Positions 1 through 14,669 are shown, counted from the stretch's first letter. The stretch: DNA of 64,000 bases from Styela clava (GCF_964204865.1 NC_135251.1:7874001-7938000), one strand, 5' to 3'. Made by a program: numbers and translations. Notes: generated by a model not told the origin, from the sequence alone.

Positions 1-2340
1 CCATAAAAATATAATTTACTATTCACAATGTTTCATCTTGAGCCACGGCACTGCGATGGAACAGCTCAAATTTAACAAATTCGCAAAAATTCGAATCAAA
101 CCTGTATAAAATCGGGCAGTATACCACGCATTTACACGTTCTATGTGGTATTTTATAGTAGTTGTGTTTAGTTGTATATACAACAAATTTTGTTAACATT
201 TTACTCGGATTGTCGGGGTATTTTATACTAGTAATTTTTGTCGTAGTCTGTACAACCGGAGGTTACGTGGAACACAATTAAATCATTACAGCATGACATT
301 TGAATACGCTCGTACGGGCTGTGAAATGAATACTTGCACAACAGAAACAACACCATACGAAGCTGTTTCGTGGGACTATCGAGTCGATAAATAAATATTT
401 TGACCCCACTCTCCTTTTGAAAACCCTGGACGCGCCTGAATCGATATAGCTCGTTTTGCTACGTTGTTGGTTCACCTCCGTTTACGACTCACCCGCCAGT
501 AAAGTCCGTACGTACTACGGGATGACTCGGATACCCAAACGTAGTACTTTATTAAAAATATTCCTACTACGACACGAGTTCGGGAATTAGTCAAGTGACA
601 CACTTCTTGAGCGCCCATTCTTCTTCTATGCATCGGATATGGGAATGATTCCTATAAAAGATATTTGTACCTAAAATCATGACGTAACCTGGTTCACATC
701 TACGCTCCTGTGGCGGTAACCGCCATCTTGGTACGCAAACTCCAGGATCGCCGTTGGCTCTACCACGGAATGAAATAAGAGCATCAATCCTTAGAAGCAG
801 CACGTCCACGGTTATGTGCGTGCTTTTCTTCGTTTCACGCAGTGTATTTATTGGATAATTGGAATGACGCCTATTAAACTTCAAAAAAAGGTCAAATTCA
901 CTTCTCAGCGGTCGGCAAATATCAATGTTTTAATTTATTATCAAGTTTGCACATTCAAATTGATCTAAATAACATATAAAATTGAAGATTGACCGCGAGT
1001 TGACTGATCAATTGTCGAGGTTACTTACACAGCATATATCATAAAATGGACTTGTTTTATGTAGAATGTTGAAAACATCTTGTTTACATATTGTTCAGTG
1101 GTTACGTTGTTACGTTAGAAGTATTACAATCTACATTTTGTTACTCAAAATTAGATATAGGGATGGTTACAGGTTCCCAACATTTATCTGAACGGCCTCC
1201 TTAGTAGAAGACATATTAGACTGCCCTTCAGAACGTCAGGTTTGATTTTTTTTTAGGCGACTACACTGCCATTCAAGCTCAACGACCTCCAAATACATGC
1301 CATACTAATTGCGTGATATTCGCAGTGGTTAAAAGTATAAAAACCTATTGTAGAAAGCCATGTTCAGGTAATGCTTCACCACACTAGCTAGATTAGGTGT
1401 GTGTAGTAATATGGTCCAAATCGCTATATGATGGCCTCCTCCTAGCGCACTGCCAATATAGTGCAATGTTCACGTCAAGACTTGTTTTATATACTATAGT
1501 AAAAAAATTACCACAATGGAAAAATACAAAAACAAAACTTTGCCCTCTGTGCCACTGAAAAATATAGGACTTTCATATTCGGTCAAGAGTGTAAGAAGTA
1601 AGCATAATCATACCACAAACCACTGCCAAAAAAAATCAATCGAAAAAAAATATACACCTATTCTCAGGTTGTTTAAAGATCTGTGAAATACAGTTAAATG
1701 ATATTAATGATGAATGATGTTGCGGCATGTCAGAGCAGTTTTTCTGGATCTATTTATTCGTACAACAATCTTGATGAGGACGTTGTCATTTTCGACTGGT
1801 GTCCAACTGCCCATCTTCATAGCAGATGAGAGAAATGCTTTCTCACTGAAAAATAAAAATAAAAGGATATGAAAATAGGGAATCGATCAAACTAAACTTG
1901 ACTACAGTTAAAAATGATGAATTGAATATTTTCTGCAGCAATCAGCAATGAGTATTCGGTTTTAGAAAGCTGCCTTACAATGACATGCCTGTGAACAGGA
2001 TTATGACTAAATGTGAGTGACTAAAAAGAATGTTTAGGCCTGCGAATGCATTACCTAAAACAATATTAAGTTCATTTGTATCAAATTTTAAAAATAATTT
2101 ATATATTCCATATTATAAAGAATGTAACACAAAAGTAGATTATTAGGCATTGACCATCCTTCGTCTGGCAGCGGTTAAGCGCAGTATTTTCTATGACAGT
2201 GCATATTATCATGCAAATCATCTAAATAGATCTGCAACGCTTGAATGGAAAATGTCAATAACACATATACTAATTTTGTCCTTGTACCATAATGGTAAAT
2301 ATATCAATGTCATAGGATCCTAGTTTCTCAGACACAAACA
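1..2340. other. AT-rich stretch, no gene or named repeat recognised
   Basis: Only short open frames without domain-like sequence are present on either strand. I see no splice-bounded exon, tRNA or terminal repeat that I can defend. Confidence 0.5.
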
Positions 2341-2341
2341 A

Positions 2342-2640
2342 GGCAGTCAGTCAGTCAGTAGTTTATTTTATCACAAACCGAATGTAAACATTGACGAACA
2401 AAATTGAAAAAAAGTGAAAAATTACATTTCAGTGTGAAGGGAGACGCGATAAACCAGAGAAGGTTATCGAGCAGCGTCACCTTTGAGGCAGTAAGTCTAA
2501 TATTAAATCATAATGAGAAAGAAGTCAAACATAAAATACTAACAAAAGCCGGACTTGAGACGCCATTAAGCGACCCGGTGACCCGGATAATAACGAAAGC
2601 AAGCAACTCCAGACACGACAGGCCGCGGTCGCCATGGTGA
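2342..2640 (+). repeat. SINE-like repeat, second family, copy 1
   Basis: A block beginning with a short CAGT tandem and the word AGTAGTTTATTTTATCAC, then GTGAAGGGAGACGCGA, GGTTATCGAGCAGCG and CACCTTTGAG. The same ordered words recur at 8919-9075 and, degraded, at 33262-33330. Recurrence in one orientation without terminal inverted repeats suggests a retroposed short element. A 78-aa open frame inside it is not a recognisable protein. Confidence 0.5.
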
Positions 2641-3012
2641 CCGCATATCATTGAACAACCAACCAAGAGAGCCGGACTGCCGTGGTTATTCTGTGGCTGC
2701 GCTAAAGACTTTTGTCCTCTTGGCGCAGTACCGGTATCGCATTTGAGAGGGACATCACCGGATAGTTTTAATTTATTTACAAGCTAAGCAATGTTTTAAA
2801 TACACACTCGTGGGGCTATGCAGAGGCTGTGTGTTGGAGGTAAATAATATATATACGATAACAAGAAAAAGAGTTAGAAATGGGAAAAAATAAATAAATA
2901 AGAGGTAAGTTAAACATTATTCTGATGTATGCTAAGTGGTTGTTAGACCGAAACGTTGTTAGCATAAAACATTACATGATACAAAAGATGCAATGCATGC
3001 AAACAAGCTATC

Positions 3013-3455
3013 GAGGACTTGCACGGGTGACGGGTCATGTGACTTTGTTTACTGGACGGCAAAAAAACAAAAACGTCCAACTGGCTCCTGTCAGTTGCAA
3101 GTCGGATTATACGTTTCCGTTTTGTTTGGCTGTTGAAAATAGTTATTTCGTATCATCTATTGGCAGGACTGCTTGGTGTCAAGTCCAGAAGTCATCTTTC
3201 TTGTGTTTCACTGTTTGCGGACAGCACTTCCTTGATGGTGAGTGATAATGTGCTGTTATCAATTTCTTTAAATATTCATAAGCTCTCTCATTTCAATGGA
3301 AAGCAGATGACAAACTACTGTTGTTGGTAGGCCTAGCCGTAGGCCTACTTGCTTGTCTACTTGTAGACTTGACTTATGTAGGGAATTAATCATCAATTGC
3401 TATAAGGTATTGTTCCTCTAGTTAACTGGTAATCTATTACTAAGTGTGAAAAGTT
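3013..3455 (+). repeat. Left arm of a large imperfect inverted repeat
   Basis: The arm reads outward from GAGGACTTGCAC to CTAAGTGTGAAAAGTT. It is repeated in reverse complement at 3804-4244, including GCAAGTCGGATTATACGTTT and CTGTTTGCGGACAGCAC. The open frames in the arm (for example 2925-3245) have no recognisable domain. Confidence 0.75.
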
Positions 3456-3513
3456 GGATAGATAACTAAAGTTTAACGCCAGTCCTCATGCAAAAAATAT
3501 AACCTGAATTCAA

Positions 3514-3790
3514 TTGAATTCGCCATCTAGGAATACGCTCGCCTCCGCATCTCTGATCACCATAGGATTTATCTGGAGAAGGATTGCAGCTACAACATCG
3601 TACGATTACCATTCTATGTCGGGATTAGTTAGCCAGTTATTTGTTTTCAGGAATATGGACTTGATTGTGGGGGATGTCGTAAGTGGCCAGCGGTCGTGCG
3701 AACCACCCTCAGTGGGAGGAGAGCTGCAATCCTCTCGCACATAACTATCCCCGCATGGGATTGGAACCGGAACATGTGACACTACCAGGA
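3514..3790 (-). repeat. tRNA-headed SINE-like repeat (family 1) in the loop of the inverted repeat
   Basis: Carries the family words GTTAGCCAGTTATTTGTTTTC, GACTTGAT, GAACCACCCT, CCTCTCGCACATAACTA and CCCCGCATGGGATT. Read on the minus strand, the last word followed by GGAACC resembles a pol III B box (GGTTCGAATCCC in better copies) at the 5' head. At least ten further copies or fragments occur in the window. Confidence 0.6.
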
Positions 3791-3803
3791 TGATCAGAGA
3801 TGC

Positions 3804-4244
3804 AACTTTTCACACTTAGTAATAGATTACCAGTTAACCAGGGAAACAATACCCTATTGTCAATATAGTTTGTCATCTGCTTTCCATTGAAATGAGGGAG
3901 CTTGTGAATATTTTAAAAAATTGATAGCGGCACATTATCACTCACCATCAACGAAGTGCTGTCCGCAAACAGTGAAACACAAGCGAGATGACTTCTGGAC
4001 TTGACACCAAGTAGTCCTGCCAATAGATGATATCCACATTGCACGACGTTCCGAATCTTTTGAAAACAGTGGAATATAACTGAAGATCCATTTCGTTGTC
4101 TATACTACAAGTACAGCCAGCGGAACCATACAAAATAACCATTTTCAACAGTCAAACAAAACGGAAACGTATAATCCGACTTGCAACTGACAGGAGCCAG
4201 CTGGACGTTTAGTAAACAAAGTCACGTGACCTGTGCAAGTCCTC
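3804..4244 (-). repeat. Right arm of the large inverted repeat
   Basis: Reverse complement of 3013-3455, from AACTTTTCACACTTAG to GTGCAAGTCCTC. This arm has about 90 extra bases (near 4030-4130) between TAGATGATA and the sequence matching ATTTTCAACAG. The two arms are therefore visibly diverged. Confidence 0.75.
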
Positions 4245-4249
4245 TATAT

Positions 4250-5070
4250 ATATCATGGCATGACATTGCTCTCATATGAAGTAAAAACCATATGAAATAA
4301 ATTTGGCAAAATTAACATTAGTCATACGAAACGGACTGATGTGTGTGATAGGTAATCATATCTTGTGGCTGCTGCCTTCAACTGCTGTATTAATAAAAAT
4401 TGCGACCAAGCAAAACAACTACTCAATTCTAAATCTTATGACCCTTATTTATCCTGCATTAGTCAAAACATATAATGCCCATGCTCACCTGTAATTAGTT
4501 GCTTTCAGTAATTCTGTTCTGATACAGCTCTGTAAGTTCGTTCTTATCATAATAGTAGGTTCCTTTTCGAGTTTAAAGATATCAAGTAGATTACCATTCA
4601 ACTCAATTGAATTAGAATTGAGAATGAATTTCTTCTAATTCTGAACTTAGCCATCTAACTTCCATATTTAAAACTTTACTTTATCTGACAATCATTTTAA
4701 TTGAATACTAATACACGATAACACAGCTTTTGGTAGCCTATTTATACTACATTTAAAATATTATGTTAGAATCTCAATCTACAACTAGAATAGGAGCTTA
4801 TTACTTATTCTCAATACTGCTAGCACTTACCCAGTCAGCTGTGAGCCTTGACTTTCCCCAAAGCATCGAATACTTATAACTTAATGATTTTTAACTAAAC
4901 TTAAAACTTCAAACGCTGAATCAATCTTAACCTTTTTTGAAATTTTTTTACTATTTTGTAATTTTATGTTTTTATCGGCTATAATCTTAACACCTAACTA
5001 TACCTTTATAAACATATATTCAATACATATACCTATATTTCGCTAAATATAATATTCCTTACTAAATGGG
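4250..5070. other. AT-rich intergenic sequence, nothing recognised
   Basis: No exon-like segment, repeat end or RNA gene was seen. One 63-aa open frame at 4303-4494 has no family features. Confidence 0.5.
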
Positions 5071-5075
5071 TAACT

Positions 5076-5245
5076 CATCAAGGCTGACGAACAACTCGAC
5101 TACAGGGACAACTCGTCACAGAGCTATTGCTTCGCAATTTCCATAGACCTAAAACACCGCCGTAGAAAATGCGAAAAGACGGACAACTCACCAGGCCTCT
5201 CTGCAGTCGAGTTGTCTCTGGTGATGGTGAGTTGTCCGCCTCCCC
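5076..5245. repeat. Cluster of ACAACTCG / CGAGTTGT words in both orientations
   Basis: The word ACAACTC or its inverse occurs about six times within 170 bases (ACAACTCGACTAC, ACAACTCGTCAC, GGACAACTCACC, GTCGAGTTGTCTC, GGTGAGTTGTCC). The halves can pair across a central GC-richer segment, as in a small fold-back element. Confidence 0.45.
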
Positions 5246-5249
5246 TCAT

Positions 5250-6560
5250 CAATACTGTTTGTCTGTTACTAATTCTGTTAGCATTGCTCAAGTTTCACTA
5301 GTCAATATTTCCATATACCGTTAGTTTATCAGTTGATTGATAAAGAGAAGCCTTCAAACCTATAATAATACTACGTTTTGTTACACAACTTTTCATATCA
5401 AAAATCTGGCAAATGTCTGAATAACCCTCCCTATTCTTTGAATAGTAACTTAATTAGTATTTAATTATGTATCATAAAAGCATAGGTTACTGTTTTACAG
5501 AATATATTAAAAAAATTACTTTGTTAGTGAAATGTTTTTGCCTATGGATCTTGAAATTAATAAAAAACTTACTTACAATTTCCTGTATGAAGGTCCTTCT
5601 CTTGCTAGGTCTGTATAGGCCTCAGATGAGTAAATCCTAGTATTGCAGTCCATGAGATTTAGTAGTACAGGACTATATTCCAATGGTATATGAATTTATA
5701 AATATATTCCTTTCATCCTGCCCCCACTAACGATACTGGTACAGACACGGAACACATTACCATAATCATGATAACAAATAACAATGTCAGTTATTTTTGT
5801 ATCGATATTATTGCTTCAGTATGCAAATTTTCCGAATTTTTCTGGTCTCAACTTTCAGGACTCCAGTCAGAGTGCGGATTGTGAAAGTTACCAGTCAGGT
5901 ATTTTCTCCATTTCAATCAATCATTTATTTTGATTCTCTGACATAAACAATACAAGGTTCCTAGGTTTATAACTTTGCAAACTTTATTTCTGTTTCTGCA
6001 AAAATATCAATTTTCAGCAACTTCTTATAAAGATAAGTTCAAATATTGGATAATTCTTTAACAGCCAATATGTGCTGGTACCAGTACAGTATCAGTTGTC
6101 ATTATTTTAGTATTTAATCTGTGTTAGTTGTGTAGTCTGACTTGTCCAATTTATTTATAATTTCTGTGTTTGTACAAATTAGGAAAAATTATTAGTTTTA
6201 TTGGTAAATATAATTTTATCACATAGCGCAAGATTGCCACCAGGCAGCCAGCTATATTCATATCGATGATAAATAAAGCATAACTCAGTACCGGTAACTG
6301 GTGTTAGCAAAACGATTCAATTTGCCGATGTTTCGAATTTCTATTCAGAAAAACTTCATCAGGCATGATATGGCAAGCACATTTATACAATATTGTGCTT
6401 GTCACATGTTATGCTGATTTTTTCACATGCTATGCTTACTATGGAGTCGAAATAATCTTTCAATTATACTACGGTGCGGTAACCAATGCATTGCCGGTAC
6501 GGTTCACACACTGACACAGCACAGGACGACATAAAATAAATTCTGGTGAGGTGACATTTG
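5250..6560. other. AT-rich intergenic sequence, nothing recognised
   Basis: No gene, RNA or bounded repeat could be supported here. Confidence 0.45.
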
Positions 6561-6770
6561 ACCCTAACTAACGGTTGCCATATATTACTGGTAAATATAT
6601 TTCAGTCTGCATAAAACCTGACCTTAATCAACTTCGGGGAACCTACTTTTGTGCGGTTTTACAGACTTCCAATAATAGTTTGGATCGGCCTCTACGTCTA
6701 GGACAATTATGTAACCAGGATGTCATGCTGAGCATAGTTGGAATGTGTGAGGATCTAAATATTTATCCCG

Positions 6771-6995
6771 GGAGATAGCAAAGGGATAATAGGGCTTAGT
6801 TATGTGCGAGAGGATAGCTGGACTCCTCGCAGTCGTAGGGTGGTTCACGTTACCGCTGGTTCGATAACTAAAACTAATCCTATACCCGACATGGACTGGT
6901 AACCGGACGAGAGGCCGTGGTTCGCCATATGGTTAAGCCGTCTTATCGGCTTTCCCCTCCACCGGGATAAATATGTAAATCCTATCCAAACCTTA
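6771..6995 (+). repeat. SINE-like repeat family 1
   Basis: Reads TTATGTGCGAGAGGATAGC, GTAGGGTGGTTCACG, CCCGACATGGACTGGTAACC, GAGGCCGTGGTTCGCC and GGGATAAATATGTAAATCC in the family order. It abuts an inverted partial copy at 6996-7140. Confidence 0.6.
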
Positions 6996-7140
6996 TGACG
7001 AACCACGGCCTCCCGTCTGTTACCATTCCATGTCGGATATGGGATTAGTTAAATATTTGTTTTCTGGAGCATAAGCTTCATAGTGGAGGAAGCCATAACC
7101 GACCAGCGGTGACGCGAACCACCCTAACATAACTGCCGGT
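6996..7140 (-). repeat. SINE-like repeat family 1, inverted partial copy
   Basis: Continues tail to tail from the preceding copy with GAACCACGGCCTCCCGTC, CCATGTCGG, GTGGAGGAAGCCATAACC and GAACCACCCTA. Confidence 0.55.
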
Positions 7141-7271
7141 ACATCCCACCTCGATCCTAACTTGCGATTCAAGCTTGCGAACTGTGGGTATTCATACGGA
7201 GGTGCAATGCCAGGCTTGTTTCCTAACCCTAATAAACCAGCCGTCTAGTTCTTATTTTTAACTATCTAATC

Positions 7272-8207
7272 CAGGAGTGGGCTAGTTCCAGATGATAGAT
7301 TGCTTACTGGGCCGGATGCTCGATATGAAAAGCCCATGAATAGAAACAGTTTATTTGCAAAAAAATATCGTAACAGCTTATGTACAACAAATATATATTG
7401 CGGTGCTTCCTAACCTTTTCCACTTCGTGACCCACTTGTATCGCCATTTTTTCTTTGTCACTCACAATGGGGTGTTAATATATTAGAAAAGATACAAGGT
7501 ATCCAAATGCAATATATTATTGATGCAAAATTTAAGCTTGTATATTTGATATTAGCAGATCAAGTGGATGATTGATAGGGGCTCATTGCCAACGTAGCAT
7601 TGACACTCAACATATTGTGATTTTGAAGTCATTTCCTGCCTCAATAAAACCACATTTGACGTAATCCGAATCAAAGTTTTTCACTGTAATCTATTGAGAT
7701 TTTTTACTTCGTTACCTTTTCTGTTTAAAAATTACCCATTTTGTTTCTTACAAAAATTAAACAAAGTTAGGGTGTTTTGATAAAGTATATTAACCCTGAT
7801 CTACTCAGTATTCAAAATGGAACTCATTGGACATAAAATTAACGACTACATAAACCGGTTTACTGGCTACTGTTTACCCGAATTCAACAACTGGTAAATT
7901 GCGTCATAAGGGTTATTGTTATGTGATAATAATGCCACAATTTCTTGATCTTGTTGAAAATTGTATGTAACATTTGGAAATGCTTCGCGACCCGCCAGGG
8001 CGAAGATTTGTAAATTACATCAATGACATTAAACAACATTGTTTAATGTCATTGATTACATCCAGGTTTGGATTTTGCGTGAGATATTATTTATTTTGCG
8101 GTACGCTATATATTTATTTATATTTCCAAAAACTATAGTCGTATAACTTCAGCGGGCACAAGTGGGCCGGATGAAACACTCCACGTGCCGTAATTTGCTC
8201 AACCCTG
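7272..8207. mobile_element. Non-autonomous hAT-type element with 8-bp target duplication
   Basis: The element starts CAGGAGTGGG and ends TTTGCTCAACCCTG. It is flanked on both sides by ATCTAATC (7264-7271 and 8208-8215), an exact 8-bp duplication typical of hAT insertions. GGGCCGGATG occurs near both ends in the style of other hAT MITEs. No transposase frame is present. A 17-bp perfect hairpin (8020-8055) lies inside. Confidence 0.75.
8020..8055. repeat. Perfect 17-bp hairpin
   Basis: TCAATGACATTAAACAA is followed after two bases by its exact reverse complement. It lies within the hAT-type element and could be the scar of a smaller palindromic insertion. Confidence 0.7.
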
Positions 8208-8209
8208 AT

Positions 8210-8918
8210 CTAATCCCACTGTTTGCAAATCAGACAATTAGACTAAGATTTTGACCAGTTTTGTCATTAAAAAAAGCAATAAAACAAACAATTGATATCC
8301 CCATTGGGAGATTGCAGATATGTTATGGAATTTTAAGGTATTGAGGTAAAGCCGTTTGTATTTTAATAAATTATAGCTAAACGTCCTCAGAACATTTCGT
8401 ACTCGCTACTAGTAGGTTACGGTCTTCCAACATGCGCGTATATACATCTGTAATCCGGTAACCTTGTTCACGAACTGCTAAACACAATATAGTCGTTTTT
8501 GCTTAATAATCAGCATAATAGACGATAAAGAAAATTGATGAGAACAAAATAAATAAAACTGATTATAGAATCGGGAAAGCAAACGAAACCTCAAGTAAAG
8601 TATAAAGCGTACAGATTTTAGGTGGGAAGTTATAGATAAAGGAAGTAGTACGTGTTCGCTCTCCCAAAAGTGTTAAAACTAATTAAGGCATGCACGCACA
8701 CATACACACACACCTACAATCACCGAGACATGATAAGATCGGAAGCGAAAAAGCGAGACATAAATTCAATTACTTAGTAAAAAGAAAAATATACAAACGA
8801 GTAAAAAATGACTAAATTTATTCGCCACACCGATTTAATGATTTTATGAGGATTGCCAAATTGGATACCGATTTAGTCAACAAGAGGGATATGCTGTGCA
8901 GAGAAAAATATTCCTCAA
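8210..8918. other. AT-rich sequence, nothing recognised
   Basis: A short CA-rich run (ACACACATACACACACACC near 8700) is the only local feature. Confidence 0.4.
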
Positions 8919-9210
8919 TCAGTAGTTTATTCCTCACCATACTTAAAACAGGCACAAACATACAAATTGCAATAAATTAAATTATAAATAGGCCATATTT
9001 CAGGGTGAAGGAGACGCGAGTAACCAATACTGGTTATCGATCAGCGGCACCTTTAAAAGGAGATATTACCAAGCTGATTGAAAAATACCTAGTTACTTAT
9101 TTCTATAATTGATTCGAACTGATAGCCGGACGAAATTCCATGGTTTGCCATATAATTATTCAGGTTTATCGACTTCCCTACGATCTCCCGAATAAATATG
9201 ATGTGAAACC
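8919..9210 (+). repeat. SINE family 2 copy followed by a family 1 fragment
   Basis: 8919-9075 repeats the words of the 2342-2640 repeat (TCAGTAGTTTATT, GTGAAGGAGACGCGAG, GGTTATCGATCAGCG). 9118-9210 matches the family 1 body (GATAGCCGGACGA, ATGGTTTGCCATAT, GAATAAATATG). The two are chimeric or nested. Confidence 0.5.
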
Positions 9211-9792
9211 TTACGCAGAATTGCCACGAGGCGACGCAAGAGTTCGATACGCCTGGATGCATCCACGCCTGTTTCTGGATTTTTCTGCAAAAGAAACGCG
9301 TGCTCGTGTGATCGCCGGTTGTGCAATCGATCGACCTTCCGTCGTGTCTGTCTCGCGCGCAGTCACACAGTCGGTTGTTTTCAGAAAGCGTTTCTTTTAT
9401 TGCTGCTGCGATTTGTGATCGAGAATATCTTGATGTCGGAATGAGGTATTTGGTTAGAAAGCTATTTAACGTTATTACTGTAAGATATTTGTAGTTACGT
9501 TTGCTCAAAGCAAACCAATGTATAAAACGTTTAGAATAGTGAAAGCAGCAAATTATTCCTTTGTATTTTGTTTGTCCGTTCGTTGTTGTTTTGTGTTTTG
9601 TTTCTATCAGAGTGGCCAGATAAAATTGATTGATTGAAGTATGGTATCGGTAACTCTTCACTGAGTTCTGGAGTTAAGTGTTCATACTGCTGTACTGTGG
9701 AGAGGAGTCTTGATCGCAGGATTGTTTCTGTGGTTTCTGCAAAGTCTGAAAGTGCTGAAGCCAAATATTTTTATTTCTCAAGGAATTGACTA

Positions 9793-10826
9793 CTGCAGCC
9801 AGTCTGGATTTCATGGCCTTTTTGAACGAGAAATCGGGCGTGCAATCAGAAATTCCCGCGTGCAAAATAAGAATTCCTGGCGTGCAATTATAGCTCACGA
9901 CGTGCAAAACAACTGCACTCGCGTGCAACTGACTTTGACATCAGATACCTCTCAATACATCCGCGTAAAATTACCGGTATCGGATAAAAAATACGTTGAA
10001 TCAGAGAAAAAATGGACGTTTGACCTTTGACCCCAAACATTATTTCTACAGTTTGTCGCTAATTTTGAGAGTGTTTGTGCGACTTTGGATACCGGTACTG
10101 TTCAGTACATCCGCGTAAAATTATTGGATACGTTGAACCAGAGCAAAATGGACATACTTTGTCATTAATTTTGGTAGTGTTTTTACGTAGAATTAATGGA
10201 TAAAAAATACGTCAAATTAGAGCAAAATGGACGTTTGACCTTTGACCCCAAACATTATTTTCATACTTTGTCACTAATTTTGGGAGTGTTTGAGCAACTT
10301 TAGATACCGGTACTGTTCAGTACATTCGAGTAAAATTATTGTATGAAAAATACGCTGAATCAGAGCCGTACTTGGCCATTGGTGCGAAGGCGATCTTTTC
10401 GTCCATAACTATTCTCACGGGATACCTATTTCCTATCATTCAACACGATATGGACCTTTCCCCGAGCATCGACTTCCTTGTTTACTTCGTGACATTGGCC
10501 AATCAGCAAGATGCAAAAAAGGACGTAACAATGAGAGGAATTTTTCGCGGGTCAAATGTTGGGAAAAGGTCCATGGTCTTTTTGCTTCGCAATATTTCGA
10601 TCAGACCAAATCTTGCAGGCTGGTATTTGTCGACAATTGTGGAGTTATAATATTTTGGCATCTTTATATTACTGGATTATTGATTTTAAAACCATTTAAA
10701 CCGATTTACATTGGTGAGCAATTGCAAATTTTCGACGTGCAAAATTGATTTCGCTCGCGTGCATTTTTGCGGAGCGCTAGCGCCCTCGGGCGTGCACCTG
10801 CCATGGAATCCAGTCTGGTACTGCAG
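9793..10826. repeat. Repeat bounded by inverted ends, with internal ~215-bp tandem units
   Basis: CTGCAGCCAGTCTGGATTTC at the left is matched in inverse by CCATGGAATCCAGTCTGG and CTGCAG at the right (about 10802-10826). CGTGCAA words recur at both ends. Inside, TTTGACCTTTGACCCCAAAC occurs at about 10018 and 10234, and TACCGGTACTGTTCAGTACA at about 10092 and 10304, giving a tandem period near 215 bases. Open frames at 9710-10030 and 10339-10650 cross this repeat and are not recognisable proteins. Confidence 0.5.
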
Positions 10827-10829
10827 TAC

Positions 10830-11315
10830 TGCCCTTACGATACCGTACTGTCTGTATTCAAAAATAATTTGATGCTAGAAATTCTGAAATAATGCAGAGT
10901 CTGTGTGTGATGAATGTCTTATTGAAGTAAATTGAAACCAAAAACATTGATTATTAAATGTTACAAATGCAGAAAAAATAATTTGATTGTAACTCATTGT
11001 GTATTTTTAACATTTTTGTCTTGTGTCACCAATTTAAGAATTTAAGGTGCTTAAAGAAATTATCTTATGTTAATAAATCATTAATAAACCACCTTTCTGT
11101 ATCAAATGATTAGTAACAATTTTTTTGCAGTTTTATTGCTGCCTTAACATCAATAGTTTTTTGTTCTAATTATTGGTTTGTCACAATTTTCCAATTTATT
11201 TGTTTATTCACCACAACTCACCTCATTTAAAGTGTCTTTTAGCCTGCAAAAATATCTGAATCATACCCTAAAATTTTTCAACCTAATGAGGTGCTGTAAA
11301 TATAATAGAATTTGC
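10830..11315. other. AT-rich sequence, nothing recognised
   Basis: No exon, repeat end or RNA signal was found. Confidence 0.4.
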
Positions 11316-11318
11316 TGA

Positions 11319-12147
11319 TAGGGTGGTGTAGCCAGTCTGCGGACGATTTCATTCAAACCGATATAAAACTGAAAAACCAATATTTTTAACCTGTTAATTT
11401 TTGCATCGTAGGTGCATTGGCATTTAATCTACACGCTAAACCTCGAATTACCTTTTTAAGACCAGGGGTTAAAGCTATACAAACCACAAAAGTACGACAC
11501 TCTGAAGACATATTTGCGACCGAACGACCAGTGTGCGACCACGGATTTCAAGCCTTGAACATCGTTTCTGCTGCGTCGAGACTAGGGCATACGCAGCCAT
11601 GTGTGAAAAAAGTGGCCTTCTAATTGCATTTTTGACCGTCATATATTTTAAGAACACGGTTATTTCGAACAAAACTCGTCAAATTATAAACAAAGCACCG
11701 CATCACAGCAATCAAAAAAAAAAAACATGGTGGTCACAAATTGGTCGACAAAGATATTATCGACGTATTGGAAATGCGCACCCTCCAATTCCCCCTCCTT
11801 TAAATGTAGAAACGCGAAACTTTAAAGATGGTTAAAAGAAACACAACTCTACCCACTTGCCAAGTTTCATCTTTTTATCTCTTTTATTTGTATGGTTTTT
11901 CAAGCTTTTTTCAGGGACAATGGGTAGTTGGCGACATAGAAAAATGGTCCGTTTTTTTTTTCGGTCGCTACTTTTTTGTTTGTGGCCGCATTTTAGTGTA
12001 ATTTCGCAGAGCTACAGGGGATAAGTGGACGATGACGTGTGAGAAATATCGTTGCGGTTCGTTAGTTTTTTTGGCATTAATTTAATTGATGAAGTTGATG
12101 GTCGCAAATAGGTCGTGGTTGCAAAGTGGGTAAGCCACCCTATTTAT
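11319..12147. repeat. Possible non-autonomous DNA element
   Basis: TAGGGTGGTGTAGCCA near 11319 is partly mirrored by GTAAGCCACCCTAT near 12140. The interior repeats GTCGC, GACCAC and TGGCCGC words on both strands. The ends are short and no convincing target duplication was found, so this is tentative. Confidence 0.3.
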
Positions 12148-12524
12148 TATCTCAATTTTCGGTACTCAGATACTTTTTTCAAATTCGAATAGTCGATATA
12201 TAATAAATAAAATAAAAGGTAATAAATAAATAAAAGTTTCCCATTAGCTGCCTATGTGATTTTGAACTTAATTATTCCGGTTCAGGTTTTATTGATTTAA
12301 ATTGTAATAAACTAAAGTCCTGAAATGCATCAGATTGCATATGACACGATTTTAGCTGCCTCGACCCTGCAGTTTTTGGGATTTATGGTATGCTAGATCG
12401 TACATCTGTTCAATTTAAGACCATTGATACCTCAGATTTTATAATATTTTATGAAAATTGTTTGCAAACCGCCTGAAGTGAAATCAAGCAGAAATAGCAT
12501 TTATATATTTGCTCATTAGGATGA

Positions 12525-12532
12525 GAATATTC
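12525..12532 (+). promoter_or_regulatory. Possible heat-shock element half-pair upstream of HSP60
   Basis: GAATATTC has the GAAnnTTC arrangement of two heat-shock-factor units about 240 bases before the HSP60 start. Functional elements usually have three or more units. I see only two here, so the call is weak. Confidence 0.25.
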
Positions 12533-12709
12533 TGGCAACTACATATAAGTAATTCTGATTGTGAATGATGTTACGCTGAAAAAAACGACCTTGATCAAAT
12601 TTTTTTACAAGCGAGATTTATCATATTTTTGTCCAACAGTTGTTATTTAATGATTAAACTTTCAGTATTTACTTATTATTTATTACAGTTGTAGTTTTGA
12701 CCAGGTTAA

Positions 12710-14494
<1,785 letters not shown>

Positions 14495-14669
14495 ATCTTC
14501 CACACTGAATTATTAAGATTCAGAGACCGTCCCTCAACTGAGATAGTTCAATTAACTGCCTATGAACTTGATTCAAAACACTGCAGACAGAGTTCAACAT
14601 TCAGATTTCAACGCATTTTAAAATGATGGCTACCCAGAGCCAGATAAATCAGGCATTTTTAATTTATTT

